Assembly: GCA_037176705.1 (NCBI GenBank)
Contig: CM073889.1
Location: forward strand, 57,839,596-57,903,595
Source of the DNA: Molossus alvarezi
Taxonomy: Eukaryota > Chordata > Mammalia > Chiroptera > Molossidae
Reading direction: 5' to 3'
Length of the DNA stretch: 64,000 nt
Shown here one piece after another: positions 35,569-47,591 of this stretch. Below the pieces are notes generated by a model. The model had not been told where the DNA came from and made no database searches. It saw nothing but the letters and a program-made list of their open reading frames with translations. The translations under genes and the position numbers were made by a program. Position 1 is the first letter of the stretch. Each line of letters opens with the position of its first letter.

Positions 35569-36480
35569 AGAGAAGTGGCTGATCCCAGGACTGAGGCTGG
35601 GAAAGAACAAGATAATCCTGGAACACTTTGTGCCAGAAGGTAAAGAAGTACTCAGAGGAGACATGTCAAAATGACAGAATAGCCTGTTTGAAGGGCCAAA
35701 TCTAGGTCATTTTGAACATCAAATTAAATTAGAATATATATTATAACTCAATGAATAATTGTGAATCCTTGACTCTTTACTAACATAAACAAATAAACAC
35801 CTAACTAAATGGGGGAGAAGAGAAAACTTGTCCTTTAACAGGATGTCAATTTATAAATGTAGAAGAAACAATGGAAATAAATAATCACCATTTAAATCCA
35901 CTATTGTAGTGGCTGGTTCAGGCAAGACTCATCCCTGGGAGAAAAGGCTGATGGGTAAAGGTCTGATGAGGATCAGAATACTGGCCTACTATGGAGTATC
36001 TGCACACAAAATACTAATCAAGTACAATGGGAAAATGTAGACTTTGAACCAGAGAAACCAGCCAGATACCAAAGTAACTAGGTCAATATCACTAGTAGTA
36101 GGATGGGATGTACTGTGAAGGGCACAGCATCAGTTTGGGGTCTTCCTGCCTGAACACATAGCTTGAGTCTGGTTATGAGAAATATTGGGCTGATCCAGGT
36201 TGGGCTCACCCTACCAAAAGAAAGACCTGTACTTTTTAACACTGTCCAAGTCATGTGAGACAGTTAATACAGTATGCAACTGATGATGCATGACAAGTAA
36301 ATGCAGCACAGACTCCTGGGCAGGATCCTGGACCAGAAAGGGAAGAAATGATGTTGGGCAGTGGGCAAAATGTGCATGTTGTCTGTGGGTGAATTAGCAT
36401 GGGTTTCCTGATTAGAAGAGGTGTGTGGGGGCTGGAAGACATATCCTTGGGAGGTAAGTGATGGACTAGAATTCTGAGGG
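35569..36480. other. Intronic DNA, nothing recognised
   Basis: A moderately AT-rich interval without recognisable gene or repeat. Confidence 0.4.
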
Positions 36481-36660
36481 CTGAGAGGTTACCATGTTAG
36501 AAAAAGACAGTATTTTTATGTAGAAGGAAAGGTGATTATGCAAACTCTGTAACATGGAAACAATTAGAAAATCTGAGTTAAGAACAAGCAGGAATTTACT
36601 ATATAATTATTATAAATGTTTTATGGGTTTGAAATATTTCAAAATAAACAAACACAATAA
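36480..36660 (+). mobile_element. Old L1 3'-end remnant
   Basis: Ends with TATGGGTTTGAAATATTTCAAAATAAAC, typical of ancient L1 3' ends. Family uncertain. Confidence 0.45.
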
Positions 36661-37061
36661 AGATGGTGATTTGAGAGAACTAAATGTATTAAAAAAGATG
36701 AGCACACCATAGCTGCATGATACATTTTAAACATATTTAAAACATGCAGGATTGGCACTGAAAAACAGTATGGAAATAGACTGAATAATTTAGTATATAA
36801 TTGGGTGGAATTTTATATCACTGTTGATGGGACAAAGGACTCCTTATTTGAGGGAAAAACAAAAACAAAAAAAAAACAAAGATGGATCTGTACTTCATAT
36901 CTTACACCTAAATAAATCACAGTTGGGTAGTTTGGAGCAATAATTTAATGGCAGAGAATAAAATCATAGAGGTACTAGTCTTAAAAATATGAGTATTAAG
37001 GAAGGTAAGTCCCTGGTAATGTAAGTTACAAACAAAAAAAGTGAACAACATAAATATTTTT

Positions 37062-37654
37062 TTAATTAATTAATTTTTGTTACAGATGTTTCTCCTTTTT
37101 CCCCCACTGATTCCCCTCCCCCTCCCTCCCTGCCCTGTCCCCAGTTTGTTGTCCATGTCCATTGTTCATACATACATGCATATAAGTTCTGTGGTTCATC
37201 TCCCCACCACCACCCCCTCTTCTGGGGATTGTCAGTCTGTACCCCACTTCCACGTCTCTGGGGCTTCCCCATTCCTCAGACTGTTATGTTCATTATATTC
37301 CACAAATAAATGAGATCATATGATATTTGTCTTTCTCTGTTTGGCTTGTTTCACTTAGGATGATACTTTCCAGGTCCCCCCATGTAGTCTCAAAGGATAA
37401 GAGATCTTTCTTTCTTACAGCTGCGTAGTACTCCATTGTGTATATGTACCACAACTTTTTTATCCATTTGTCTACTGATGGACACTTGGGCTGTTTCCAG
37501 ATTTTAGCTATTGTAAATAGTGCTGCTACAAACATAGGGGTACATATATTCTTTCTGATTAGTGTTTCAGGCTTCTTGGGGTATATTCCAAGAAGTGGGA
37601 TCACTGGGTAAAATGGAAGTTCAAGTTTTAATTTTTTGAGGTAACACCATATTG
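37062..37654 (-). mobile_element. L1 3' end, 5'-truncated
   Basis: The minus strand holds the L1 3' UTR and ORF2 C-terminus (37293-37604), including [29 protein letters not shown] at 37053-37061 and 37655-37663 is a probable 9-bp target-site duplication. It is closely related to the full-length copy at 39542-45376. Confidence 0.93.
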
Positions 37655-37786
37655 AATATTTTTGATCCCTAACCCCAAACTCACTTCCAAAGGGAAAAAA
37701 TTAACTAGAAAAACAGTTACAACAACAAAATAATACAAGAGTAATAACACCATTATACCAAGACCTATAAAAAAAGAATAATAACA

Positions 37787-38026
37787 GCCCTGGCCGGTCT
37801 GGCTCAGCGGTGGAGCATCAGCCTGCAGTCCAGAGAGACCTGGGTTCGGTTCCCACTAAGGGCATGTACCTTGGTTGCAGTTTGTCCCCGGCCCTGGTTG
37901 GGTCGTGTGGGTGGCAGCGACTCGATGTGTCCCTTTAGCGTCCATGTTTCTCTCTCTCTCTCCCTCCCACTCCATCTGAACAAAAGGTGGAAAAATATCT
38001 TTGGGTAAGGATAAAAAAAAAAAAAA
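37787..38026 (+). mobile_element. Ves-type bat SINE, subtype B
   Basis: It starts GCCCTGGCCGGTCTGGCTCAG and has B box GGTTCGGTTCC. A perfect 12-bp duplication AGAATAATAACA flanks it (37775-37786 and 38027-38038). Confidence 0.96.
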
Positions 38027-38147
38027 AGAATAATAACAAATAATGGGCAAAGGCCATAAGTAAGGAATTCACAGAAGAATAAATACAAATGGCCAATAAC
38101 ATAAAAGGGTTTAATCTCACTAACACTGGAGGAAATGAGGAGTTTTA

Positions 38148-38417
38148 TTTTATTTATTTTTATTTTTTAAATCCTCACTTGAAGATATTTATCCATTTAT
38201 CTTCAGACAGAGTGGGAAAGAGGGAGGGGAAGAGAGAGAGAAAGAGAGAGAAAAACATTGATATGAGAGCGCCACACCAACTGTCTGCCACTCGCACGAC
38301 CCCGACCAGGGTCAGGGACCGAAACACAAGTGAGGTACATGCCCTTGACTGGAATCGAACCCGCAACTCTTTGGTCCAAGGGTTGATGCTCTAACTGCTG
38401 AGCCACACCAGCCAGGG
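38148..38417 (-). mobile_element. Ves-type bat SINE, subtype B
   Basis: The reverse complement starts CCCTGGCTGGTGTGGCTCAG. A perfect 18-bp duplication, AGGAAATGAGGAGTTTTA, lies at 38130-38147 and 38418-38435. Confidence 0.96.
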
Positions 38418-38450
38418 AGGAAATGAGGAGTTTTAAAAGTGAGAGGTTTA

Positions 38451-38696
38451 GCCCTAGCTAGTTTGATTCAGCGGTCAGAGCATTGGCTCTTGGACCAAAG
38501 AGTCCCGGGTTCGATTACGGTCAAGGGCCACCTACCTCGGTTGCAGTTTGGTCCCCGGCCCTGGTTATGGTTGTGCAGGAGGCAACCAGTCGATGTGGCT
38601 CTCTCACATAGATATTTCTCTTTCTTTCTCTCTCCCTCCCTCTTACTCTGTCTGAGATAAATGGAAAAATATCCTTCTGTGAGGATTAAAAAAATA
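38451..38696 (+). mobile_element. Ves-type bat SINE, subtype B
   Basis: It starts GCCCTAGCTAGTTTGATTCAG and has B box GGTTCGATTAC. AAAAGTGAGAGGTTT (38435-38449) and AAAAGTGAGAGATTT (38697-38711) flank it as a duplication with one mismatch. Confidence 0.95.
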
Positions 38697-39198
38697 AAAA
38701 GTGAGAGATTTTGTTTGTTTGTTTTTGTTTTTGGCAAAAACGTTTTTTAGAAAAGTTATAATCTTATGCTTGGGAGAATTTGGGGAAATAGACACCCTGT
38801 AGCATCACTGTTTGGAATGAAATTAGTACAGAACCTCTTTCGCTCTGGAGGGCCAGTTGGTAGGATGTAAGTATATAAATACATATGTAGATATATATTT
38901 TGTGTGTGTGTAGCCTTTCACCTAATTCTTCCCTCTAGGAGGATTTAAACAAATAAGTGCACAAAGACAGATAAGGCTGCTTGTTAGTGTTCAGATAGAA
39001 AAACACCCAAGGATCCATCAATAAAAGATTGCTTACATAAATTCTGTTATAATAATATAGAAGAATGGTATGCTAATTAAAAATGAAGATAGAAATCTAC
39101 TTTACCTGATACAGAGATTCATGGCATGTGAATGATGGAAATAGAAGACACAGAAATATGTGTTTGTCAGGAGCTCATGATCCCACTTGTGTGCAATT

Positions 39199-39406
39199 TT
39201 TTTTCAGTATGTTTTTATTGATATTTTTTAAGAGAGAGAGGAAGGGAGAAACATTGATGTGAAAGAGAAACATCGATCAGCTGCCTCCTGCACAACCCTG
39301 ACTGGGGATCGAGCCCGCAACCCCGATACGTGCCCTGACTGGGAATCAAACTGGGGCCTCTCAGTTCATGGGATGATGCTGAGTCCACCAAGCCACACCA
39401 GCTGTG
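39199..39406 (-). mobile_element. Ves-type bat SINE, subtype A
   Basis: The reverse complement shows AGCTGGTGTGGCTTGGTGG and a GGTTGCGGGCTCGATCCCC segment. A perfect 15-bp duplication, CACTTGTGTGCAATT, flanks it (39184-39198 and 39407-39421). Confidence 0.95.
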
Positions 39407-39798
39407 CACTTGTGTGCAATTGTGTATCTGTGTTCTTGTGAGCAGAGTGATGTCACCAAATATAAGCATAGAGAAATTTTTGATTCTTTGAGTTTATATT
39501 TTTCTATATAATTTCATTTTTCTACAATATTCATGTATTATTATTTTTTTAAATTTATTTATTTAATTTTCTTTTTGTTACAGTAGTTTCTCCTTTTTTA
39601 CCCCATTGGCACCCTCCTCCCCATCTCCCCCATCCCATCCCTGGCCTGTTGTCCCTATCCATTGGTTATGCATACATGCATATAGTTCTGTGGTTGATCT
39701 CTCCCCACCCCCCCATCGCCCCCTCTTCTGAGGGTTGTCAGTCTGTACCCTATTTCCATGTTTCTGCATCTACCCTATTCCTCGGACTGTTATGTTCA

Positions 39799-40368
39799 TT
39801 ATATTCCATATATAAGTGAGATCATGTAGTATTTGTCTTTTTCTGCTTGGCTTGTTTCACTGAGGATAACACTTTCCAGGTCCCTCCATGTCCTCTCAAA
39901 GGATAAGAGATCTTTCTTTCTTACAGCTGTATAGTACTCCATTGTGTATATGTACCACAACTTTTTTATCCATTCATCTACTGATGGACACTTGGGATGT
40001 TTCCAGATCTTAGCTATTGTAAATAGTGCTGCTATGAACATGGGGGTACATATATTCTTTCTGATTGGTGTTTCAGGCTTCTTAGGGTATATTCCTAGAA
40101 GTGGGATCACTGGGTCAAATGGAAGTTCAATTTTTAGTTTTTTGAGGTAACACCATATTGTTTTCCATAGTGGCTGCAGAAGTCTGCATTCCCACCAGCA
40201 GTGTACTAGAGTCCCCTTTTCTCTACGCCCTCGCCAACACTTGTTGTTTGATGATTTGTTGATGGCGGACATTCTGACAGGTGTGAGGTGATACCTCATT
40301 GTTGTTTTAATTTGCACTTCTCTGATGAGTAGTGATGTTGAGCATTTCCTCATATGTCTCTTAGCCAT
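39799..40368 (-). pseudogene. L1 ORF2 C-terminal fragment
   Basis: Open for 189 residues to the natural ORF2 stop (ends MISLIYGI). It carries the cysteine-rich segment [19 protein letters not shown] that is usual in mammalian ORF2p and contributes to retrotransposition. Confidence 0.92.
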
Positions 40369-41248
40369 GTGTATGTCCTGCTTGAAGAGGTGTCTATTCA
40401 GCTCCTCTGCCCATTTTTTAATTGGGTTCTTTGTATTCCTTTTGTTGACTTGTATGAGTACTCTATATATTTTGGAAATTAAACACTTATCTGAAGTATC
40501 ATTGGTAATGATGTTCTCTCATACAGAGGGTTGCCTTTCCATTTTGATGGTTGTTTCTTTTGCTGTGCAGAAGCTTTTTAGTTTGATGTAGTCCCATATA
40601 TCAATTTTCTCCTTTGCTTCTGTTGCCCTAAGTGATGTATCAGTGAAAATTCTACTGCGGTTGATGTACGAAATGTTGTTGCCTACATTTTCTTCTAGAA
40701 TTTTTATGGATTCACGGGTCACCTTTATGTCTTTTATCTATTTTGAGGTTATTTTTGTATAGGTGTAAGTTGATGGTCTAGTTTCATTTTTTTGCATGTA
40801 GCTGTTCAATTTTCCAAACACCATTTATTAAAGAGGCTGAGTTTACTCTACTGTATGCTCTTGCCACCATTGTCAAATATTAATTGAGCATATTGCCTTG
40901 AGTCCATTTCTGGGTTCTCTATTCTGTTTCACTGGTCTATATGCCTGTTCTTGTGCCAGTACCAGGCTGTTTGGATTACAATCACTTTGTAGTATAACTT
41001 TATATCTGATATTGTAACCCCACCTACTTTGTCCTTCTTCTTCAAAATTGCTGTGGCTATTTGGGGTCTTTTTTGGTTCCATATGAACTTTTGAAGTATT
41101 TGTTCTAGTTCTGTGAGATATGTTGTTGGTATTTTGATGGGGATTGCATTGAATCTATAGATTGCTTTTGGTAATATGGACATTTTAATGATATTAATTC
41201 TTCCAATCCATGAACAAGGTCTGTGCTTCTACGTTTTTATATCTTCCC

Positions 41249-41542
41249 CTATTTTTTTTTCAATGTACTGTAGTTTTCTGCAAATAGGTCCTTTACTTCT
41301 TTGGTTAAGTTTATTCCTAGGTATCTTAATTTTTTTGCCATGATGGTAAATGGGATTGTTTTCTTAGTTTCTCTTTCTGTGAGTTCATCATTGGGGTATA
41401 AGAATGCCATCGATTTCTTGATGTTAATTTCGTATCCTGCTACTTTGCCAAATTCATTTATTAAGTCTAGTAGATTTTTGATGGGGTCTTTACGGTTTTC
41501 TATGTATAATATCATGTCATCTGCAAATAATGACAGTTTCAC
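41249..41542 (-). pseudogene. L1 ORF2 reverse-transcriptase fragment (FADD region)
   Basis: Open for 97 residues with the catalytic [11 protein letters not shown] block and the downstream [20 protein letters not shown] segment. The preceding RT motifs lie in other frames. Confidence 0.92.
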
Positions 41543-43121
41543 TTCCTCCTTTCCAATTTGGATCTCTTTGATTTTTTCTTCCTGTATGACTGCTGTGTCT
41601 AAGACTTACAGTACTATGTTAAATAAGAGTGGCAAAAGTGGACATCCCTGTGTTGTTCCTGTTCTGAAGGGAAATGCTTTAGTTTCTGCCCATTATGATG
41701 TTGGCTGTAGGTCTTTCATATATGGCCTTTATTATGTCAAGATATGATCCCTCTATTTCCACATTGATGAGCGTTTTTATCAGAAAAGGGCGCTGGATTT
41801 TGTCAAATGTTATTTCAGCATCTATTTCATGATAATGTAGTTTTTATTCTTCATTTTGTTTATGTGGTATATCACATTTATTGATTTGGAAATATTGTAC
41901 CAGCCTTGCATCACTGGAATGAAATCCCACTTGGTCATGGTGAATATTTTTTTTTGATGTATTGCTGGATCCGATTTGCTAGTATTTTGTTCAGAATTTT
42001 GGTGTCTATGTTCATCAGGGATATTGCCCAGTAGTTTTGTTTTTTGTTTTTTGTTTTTCCTTCGTTTTAACGTCTTTTTCTGGTTTTGGAATTAGAATTA
42101 TGCTGGCCTCATGAAACGAGTTTGGAAGTCTTCTTCTTCTTGACTTTTTGAAATAGTTTGAGGAAAATGGGCGTTAGTTCTTTTTTGAATGTTCGGTAAA
42201 ACTCCCCCATGAAGCCATCTGGGTCTGGGCTTTGTTTGCTGGAAGAGTCTTGATTACCTCTTCAATTTCTTTAGTTCTTATTGGCCTGTTCAAGTTTTTT
42301 ATCTCTTCCTGGACCACTATTGGGAGACCGTTTCTAGAAATTTGTCCAGTTCACTTAGATTGTTGAATTTTTTTGCCATATAATTGTTCATAGTAGCTGT
42401 TAATGATCTTTGGTATTTCTATGGTGTCAGTTGTTACTTATCCTCTTTCATTTCTGATTTTGTGTATTTGGGTTCTCTCTCTTTGTTTCTTGGTAAGTCC
42501 AGCTAAGGGTCCATCAATCTTCTTTATCTTTTCAAAAAAACAGCTCTTAGTTTCATTGACCCCTTGAATTGTTTTTTGGTCTATATGTCATTTATTTCTA
42601 CTCTGATCTTTAGTAGTTCCTTCCTTCTACTTGCTCTGGGGTTTTCTTTGTGTTTACTTTATAATTCTTTAAGTTGTGAGTTTAGACAGTGAATTAGAAA
42701 TTTTCTTGTTTCTTGAGGTAGGCCTGTAGTGCTATGAAGTTCCCTCTCAGAACTGCTTTGTTGTACCCCATAGATTTTGTGTTGTTGTGTGTTCATTTTC
42801 ATTGGTTTTCAGGAAGTTTTTAATTTCTTCCTTGATCTCCTTGGTAGTCCATTCATTGTTTAATAACATGCTATTTAGCCTCCATGTGTTCAAATGTCTT
42901 TGCATGTTTTAGTTGCAATTGATTTCTAGTTTCATGCCATTGTCATCTGAGAAGGTGCTTGATATGATTTCAATCTTCTTGAACTTTTAGAGATTTACTT
43001 TGTGTCCTATCATGTGGTCTATTTTTGAGAATGTCCCATGTGCACTTGAGAAGAATGTGAATTGTGTAGTTTTGGGGTGTAATTCTCTGTAGATATCTAT
43101 TAAATCCATTTGGTTAGTACT

Positions 43122-43625
43122 TCATTTAGAGTCTGTTTCCTTGCAAATTTTTTGTCTAGAGGATCTATCCAGTGGTGTCAACAAGGTGTTGAAGTCCCCT
43201 GCTATGACTGTATTGCTGTCGATTTCTCCTTTGAAGTCCTCTAGAAAATTTTTAATATATTTTGTTGCTTCTGTATTGGGTGCATATATGTTTACCAAGG
43301 TTATATCTTCCAGTTGGATAGATCCTTTCAATATTATGTAGTGGCCTTCTTTGTCTCTAATTATGGTCTTTATTTTGAAATCTCTTTTATCAGATATGAG
43401 TATTGCTACCCCAGCTTTTTTTTGCTTTCCATTTGCTTGAAAGATTTTTTTACATCTTTTCACTTTCAACCTTTGTGAGTCTTTTGTTATGAGGTGCGTC
43501 TCTTGTAAACAACATATAGACGTGTCATGGTTTCTTATCCAATAAGCTACTCTGTGTCTTTTTATCGGAGCATTTAGTCCATTTACATTCAATGTGATTA
43601 TTGATATGTACTTATTTATTTCCAT
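43122..43625 (-). pseudogene. L1 ORF2 N-terminal endonuclease domain
   Basis: This 167-residue open stretch starts at the ORF2 ATG (MEINKYISIITLNVNGLN). It retains the catalytic-region words NVNGLN, CCLQETHL, NIYAPN and AGDFN of the L1 endonuclease, which nicks target DNA to prime reverse transcription. It breaks off after KETDSK before the SDH motif. It is the best-preserved L1 coding stretch in the window. Confidence 0.93.
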
Positions 43626-46296
43626 TTTGTTTAGTTTGGTTATATTTTTCTTTCTATTTCTTCTACTAATTACAGCAGTCCTTTTAACATTTCTTGCAGT
43701 GCTGGTTTCATGCCAATGTATTCTTTAGCCTTTTTTCTTTTTTTTTTTTGGTCTGGGAAGGTCTTTATTTGACCTTCTATTTTGAATGTTAGCCTTGCTG
43801 GGTAGAGTAGTCTTGGATTCAGATCCTTGTTTTTCATGACCTTGATTACTTCATGCCATTCCCTTCTGGCCTGTAGTGTTTCTTGTGAGAAGTCAGCTGA
43901 GAGCCTTATGGGGTTCCTTTGTAGGTAACCTGTTGCTTATCTCTTGCTGCTTTTAGGATTCTATGTCTTTAATTTTTGGCATTTTAATTATTATATGTCT
44001 TGGTGTGGGCCTGTTTGGGTTCTTCTTACTTGGGGCTCTCTGTGCTTCTTGAACTTGAATTCCTTCTTCCTTCACCAAATTAGGGGAGTTTTCTGTCACT
44101 ATTTCTTTGAATATATTCTCTAACACTTGCTCATTTTCTCCTTCTTCGGGGACTCCTATGATGTGAATATTATTACCTTTCCAGTTGTCCCACAGTTCTC
44201 CTAATCTGTCTTCCTGTTTTTTAATTGTTTTTTTCCTTTTGGTTTTCTGATTGGTTGATTTTTTTCTACCCTGTCTTCTAATTCACTGATCCGGTCCTCC
44301 TCTTCCTCTACTCTGGTGTTTAGACCTTCCAATGAGTTCTTTATTTATGATGTGTCATTCTTGATTTCTTCTTGGTGGTTTTTAATTTCCAATTTGTTTA
44401 TTTTCATCATCTCTATGTCCTTACTCATGCTGTTGAGCTTCCTCAAGATCATGGCTCTGAATTCTAGCTCTGTTATCTTGCCAAATGCTCCACATTGATC
44501 TCGTCTTCAGTGGACGTTTCTTGTTCTTTCATCTGGCTTTTGTTTTTGTATATCACCATTTTGGGTATCACAGTGGTCTTTGGAGCCTGCCAAGTTTTCC
44601 CTGTGGGTGTTGGTGTTCTGCTATTTGTGGCTCCCTCTCCTGGGTTTAGATAAGCAAGGGAGGACCCACGTTAACCCCTACTGTCAAGTCTTACTTTTCT
44701 GGTTAGAGTTGCTAGCCCAGGAATGGTACTATTATCCTCTAGCTTTTTGCCTGGAGGCTAGCAGTTGAGGTTACTTGAAGAGTTTTGTGTTGTCAGTAGA
44801 TTGAAAAACTCCCTCAGGTGCTCAGCATAAGTGGATTTCCCAAGGGTGGGGCAGATTCTGGTTGTTAATGGGCTTCAATTTGCATTTCAATTGCTCCAGG
44901 GTTGGGTTGAATCTCTGAGGGAGGGGCCCCTGCCTTTCCCCAGAGCCCTGGAAAGGAGTAAGAAGGCCACCGTACTGAATGGCTGCAACTCAGCAGAAGC
45001 TCTGAGCACTATCCGAATCCGAGTGTCCCCACACAATTCCAGTCCAGTCTGCCCTCCCTCTGCCGGAGCCCAAGGTGAATGGCTGTGGCTATTTTAGCTT
45101 CTTTCCTTGCTCTGCACTTTGGAGCCACTAGGGACTTTAACCTGAGGTCACTGCTCACAGCTAAGGCCGCTGCTGTCTGTGGGCTTCCAGCCCCACTCTC
45201 GCACCTTCGCTATCCTACCAGGATCGAGTCAGTGTCCCTGGTTATATGGTCTTTGCAAGCTGTTTTTCTCTTGGTGTTTCCCATCGATTTTTCTGTGTTT
45301 TAGTTGTAATTCCAGTCTGGTCTTGGGAGATGTCTGTGTTGCTTCCATTCACTCCACCACCATTTTGGAATCAACCTCATGTATTATGCTTCAAATGAGA
45401 GTACAAAACTATTTTTATTTTGAGGAAACTATAAAGATATATATTCATCTGATTTTTTAAAATCAGTGATCTTTTTCGGTCAAGATAGCAGCATAGGTAA
45501 ACGTGATATTGCGTCCTCCCACAACCACATCAAAGTTACAACTAAAGTACAGAACCAACCATCTTTCAGAACCACCTGAAATAAAGCTGAATGGAAGTAC
45601 TTCCTACAACTACAAAATTAAAGAAGCAGCCACATGGAGACTGGTAGGAGGGTGAAGGCAGATGGGCTGGTCCCACACCCATGTGTGGCAGATAAAAATA
45701 GGAGAACATATTGGCTGGTAAGGTCCTCCCTGAGGACTAAGTGGTCCCCGTCCCACACCAGGGGCCCCGCTCAGGGTTCCAATGCCAGGAAGAGAACTGA
45801 GGCTCAGGGAGGCTGAGGCTTCTGGAGCCCCAGGCAGCTCCTCTTAAAGGGCCCGCACATGGATTTACTCGAACTTGCTCCCTCTAAGCTCAGAGAGGAA
45901 GCTGCTTGAAGGACACCAGAAACATATAGGGAAGAACTGGGCTGTTTGGCACTGGAGCAAGGACTGGAGAGAGGGCTTTCTCCTGGACAGATGTGCTGTC
46001 AGATGCCTTTGTTCCTTTGCTGAGCCCTTCCCTGGGGTGGCAGACAGCTGCCATATCTGAGACTCCAGCAACTTGGCTTGCACTGTTTGCACTGACCTGG
46101 TGATTCCTTGAGGCCCCCCCCTCCCAACTTTCAGGCCCACCCAAGCCGTTGCCAGTTGCTTTACTATAGGATTGGTATGTCTTGGATCCTGCTTCAGGTT
46201 TTCCTAAATTCTTTCAAACAAGCAGCATCTGGTCTCAGTTAGCCCCATACCTCTCGTTAAGTAATACATAGAAACAAACACAGGGAGGCAGCCAAA

Positions 46297-47151
46297 ATGA
46301 GGAGACAAAGAAACAGGTCGCAAATGAAAGAACAGAACAAAACTCTAGGAAAAGAACTAAGCAAAATAAAAATAAGCAACCTAACAGATGCTGAGTTCAA
46401 AACACTGCTTATAAGGATGCTCAATGAACTTACTGAGAACCTCAGCAAACTTAGTGAAGGCCTCAAGAGCATAAAAAAGAAGTAGTCAGAAATGAAGGAT
46501 GCACTAACTGAAATAAAGAATAATTTACACAGATTCAGTAGTAGAGTAGGTAAAGCCAAGAAACAAACCATCGATTTGGAATATAAGGAAGCAAAAAACA
46601 CCCAATCAGAACAGCAAAAAGAGAGAATCCAAAAAAATGAGAATAGTGTAAGGAGCCTCTTGGACAACTCCTAGCATGCCAACATTCACATCTTGGGGGT
46701 GCCAGAAGGAGAAGAGAGAAAACAAGAAATCAAAAACCTATTTGAAACAATAATGGCAGAAAACTTCCCTAACTTGGTGAAGAAAAGAGACATACAAGTC
46801 CAGAAAGCAGAGAGAGTCCTAAACAAGATGAACCCCAAGAGGCCCACACCAAGACATATCATCATCAAAATGCAAAAGGTTCAAGACAAAGAGAGAATCT
46901 TAAAAGCAGCAGGAGAAAAGCAGTTAGTTACCTACAAGGGAGTTCCCATAATACTGTCAGCTGATTTCTCAAAAGAAAATTTGCAGGCCAGAAGGGAGTG
47001 GCAAGAAATATTCAGAGTGATGAAAAGCAAGAAACTACAACCTAGATTACTCTATCCTGCAAAGCTGTCATTTAGAATCGATGGCCATATAAAGTTCCCC
47101 AGACAAGAAAAAGCTAAAGGAGTTCATCACCACCAAACCATTATTATATGA
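46297..47151 (+). pseudogene. Half-L1 ORF1 (two nonsense codons, 3' frameshift)
   Basis: One continuous frame runs through 46297-47151 and is broken only by TAG at 46483-46485 and TAG at 46672-46674. It encodes an L1 ORF1p-type protein. The N-terminus (MRRQRNRSQMKEQNKTLG) is followed by a heptad-rich coiled coil, then the VPEGEERKQEIKNLFETIMA block. The RNA-binding C-terminal region follows, with RPTPRHIIIKMQK, KERILKAAGEKQLVTYKG and LLYPAKLSF. The frame appears shifted near the end (about 47115-47125), because the next frame continues to an L1-like terminus. The few lesions suggest modest age. Confidence 0.9.
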
Positions 47152-47573
47152 AATGTTGAAGGGTCTTCTTAAAGAAAAAGATAAAAAAATATGAACAAAA
47201 AAAAGGGCAATGAATACATGTCCATCGACAATTGAATCTACAAACAAAATGAATAAGCAGAACGGAAACATTCTCATAGATACAGAGAACATTTTGTTGG
47301 TTGCCAGATGGGAGGTGGGTTGGGAGAATGGGTGAAGGATGTGAAGGGATTAAGAAGTACATATTGGTTGCTGGACTGACAGACCTCAGGAGGAAGGGGG
47401 GTTAGGAGGTGGGAAGAAATAAGCCAAAGAACTTATATGCATATATGCCTAACCAATGGACACAGGCAACAGTGTGGGGAAAGGCAGGAGGGGGCAGGAG
47501 AGGGGAGGAGGGGGTCAATGGGGGAAAAATGAGGAACATCTATAATACATTCAACAATAAAGATAGGTTTAAA
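47152..47573 (+). other. Half-L1 3' UTR with G-rich tract
   Basis: The plus strand has several runs of three or more G (e.g. about 47390-47415 and 47480-47525). It lies in the same place as the G-runs of the L1 3' UTR. Confidence 0.7.
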
Positions 47574-47591
47574 AAAATCAGTGATCATTTT

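Larger units (their letters stand above)
39542..45376 (-). mobile_element. Full-length L1 retrotransposon, degenerate
   Basis: Reading on the minus strand from 45376 there is a 5' UTR (GGTTGATTCCAAAATGG start), ORF1 remnants (about 43660-44560), ORF2 remnants (39799-43625) and a 3' UTR with A-rich tail ending at 39542. The length of about 5.8 kb is typical of full-length L1. TCATGTATTAT at 39531-39541 and 45377-45387 is a perfect 11-bp target-site duplication. ORF2 is split by stops and frameshifts, but long open pieces survive, so it is younger than the host L1. Confidence 0.97.
36780..45420 (+). mobile_element. Old L1 (L1M-like), plus strand, host for nested insertions
   Basis: Pieces of one ancient L1 continue in order across younger insertions. 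They are 36780-37050 (ORF2, ATTTTATATCACTGTTGATGGG), 37664-37774, 38039-38129 (GGGCAAAGGCCATAAGTAAGGAATTCACAGAAG), 38713-39183 (ACACCCAAGGATCCATCAATAAAAGATTG, AGAAGAATGGTATGCTAATTAAAAATGAAG) and 39422-39530 with 45388-45420 as the 3' end. These match the usual order of the ORF2 C-terminal half and 3' UTR in ancient L1s. No frame survives. Removing the inserts leaves roughly 1.1 kb. Confidence 0.75.
45477..47573 (+). mobile_element. Half-L1 (HAL1-like), ORF1-only non-autonomous LINE
   Basis: This 2.1-kb element has a 5' UTR of about 820 bp starting near CAAGATAGCAGCATAGG, one L1-type ORF1, a purine-rich 3' UTR and an A-rich end. There is no trace of ORF2. AAAATCAGTGATCTTTTT (45459-45476) and AAAATCAGTGATCATTTT (47574-47591) flank it with one mismatch. 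Its 3' UTR shares words with the L1 3' UTR here (AAAGAACTTATATGCATATATG, CAACAGTG, GAACATCT), which would allow L1 ORF2p to recognise it. The half-L1 class is known in mammals; the subfamily here is not assignable by eye. Confidence 0.9.
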
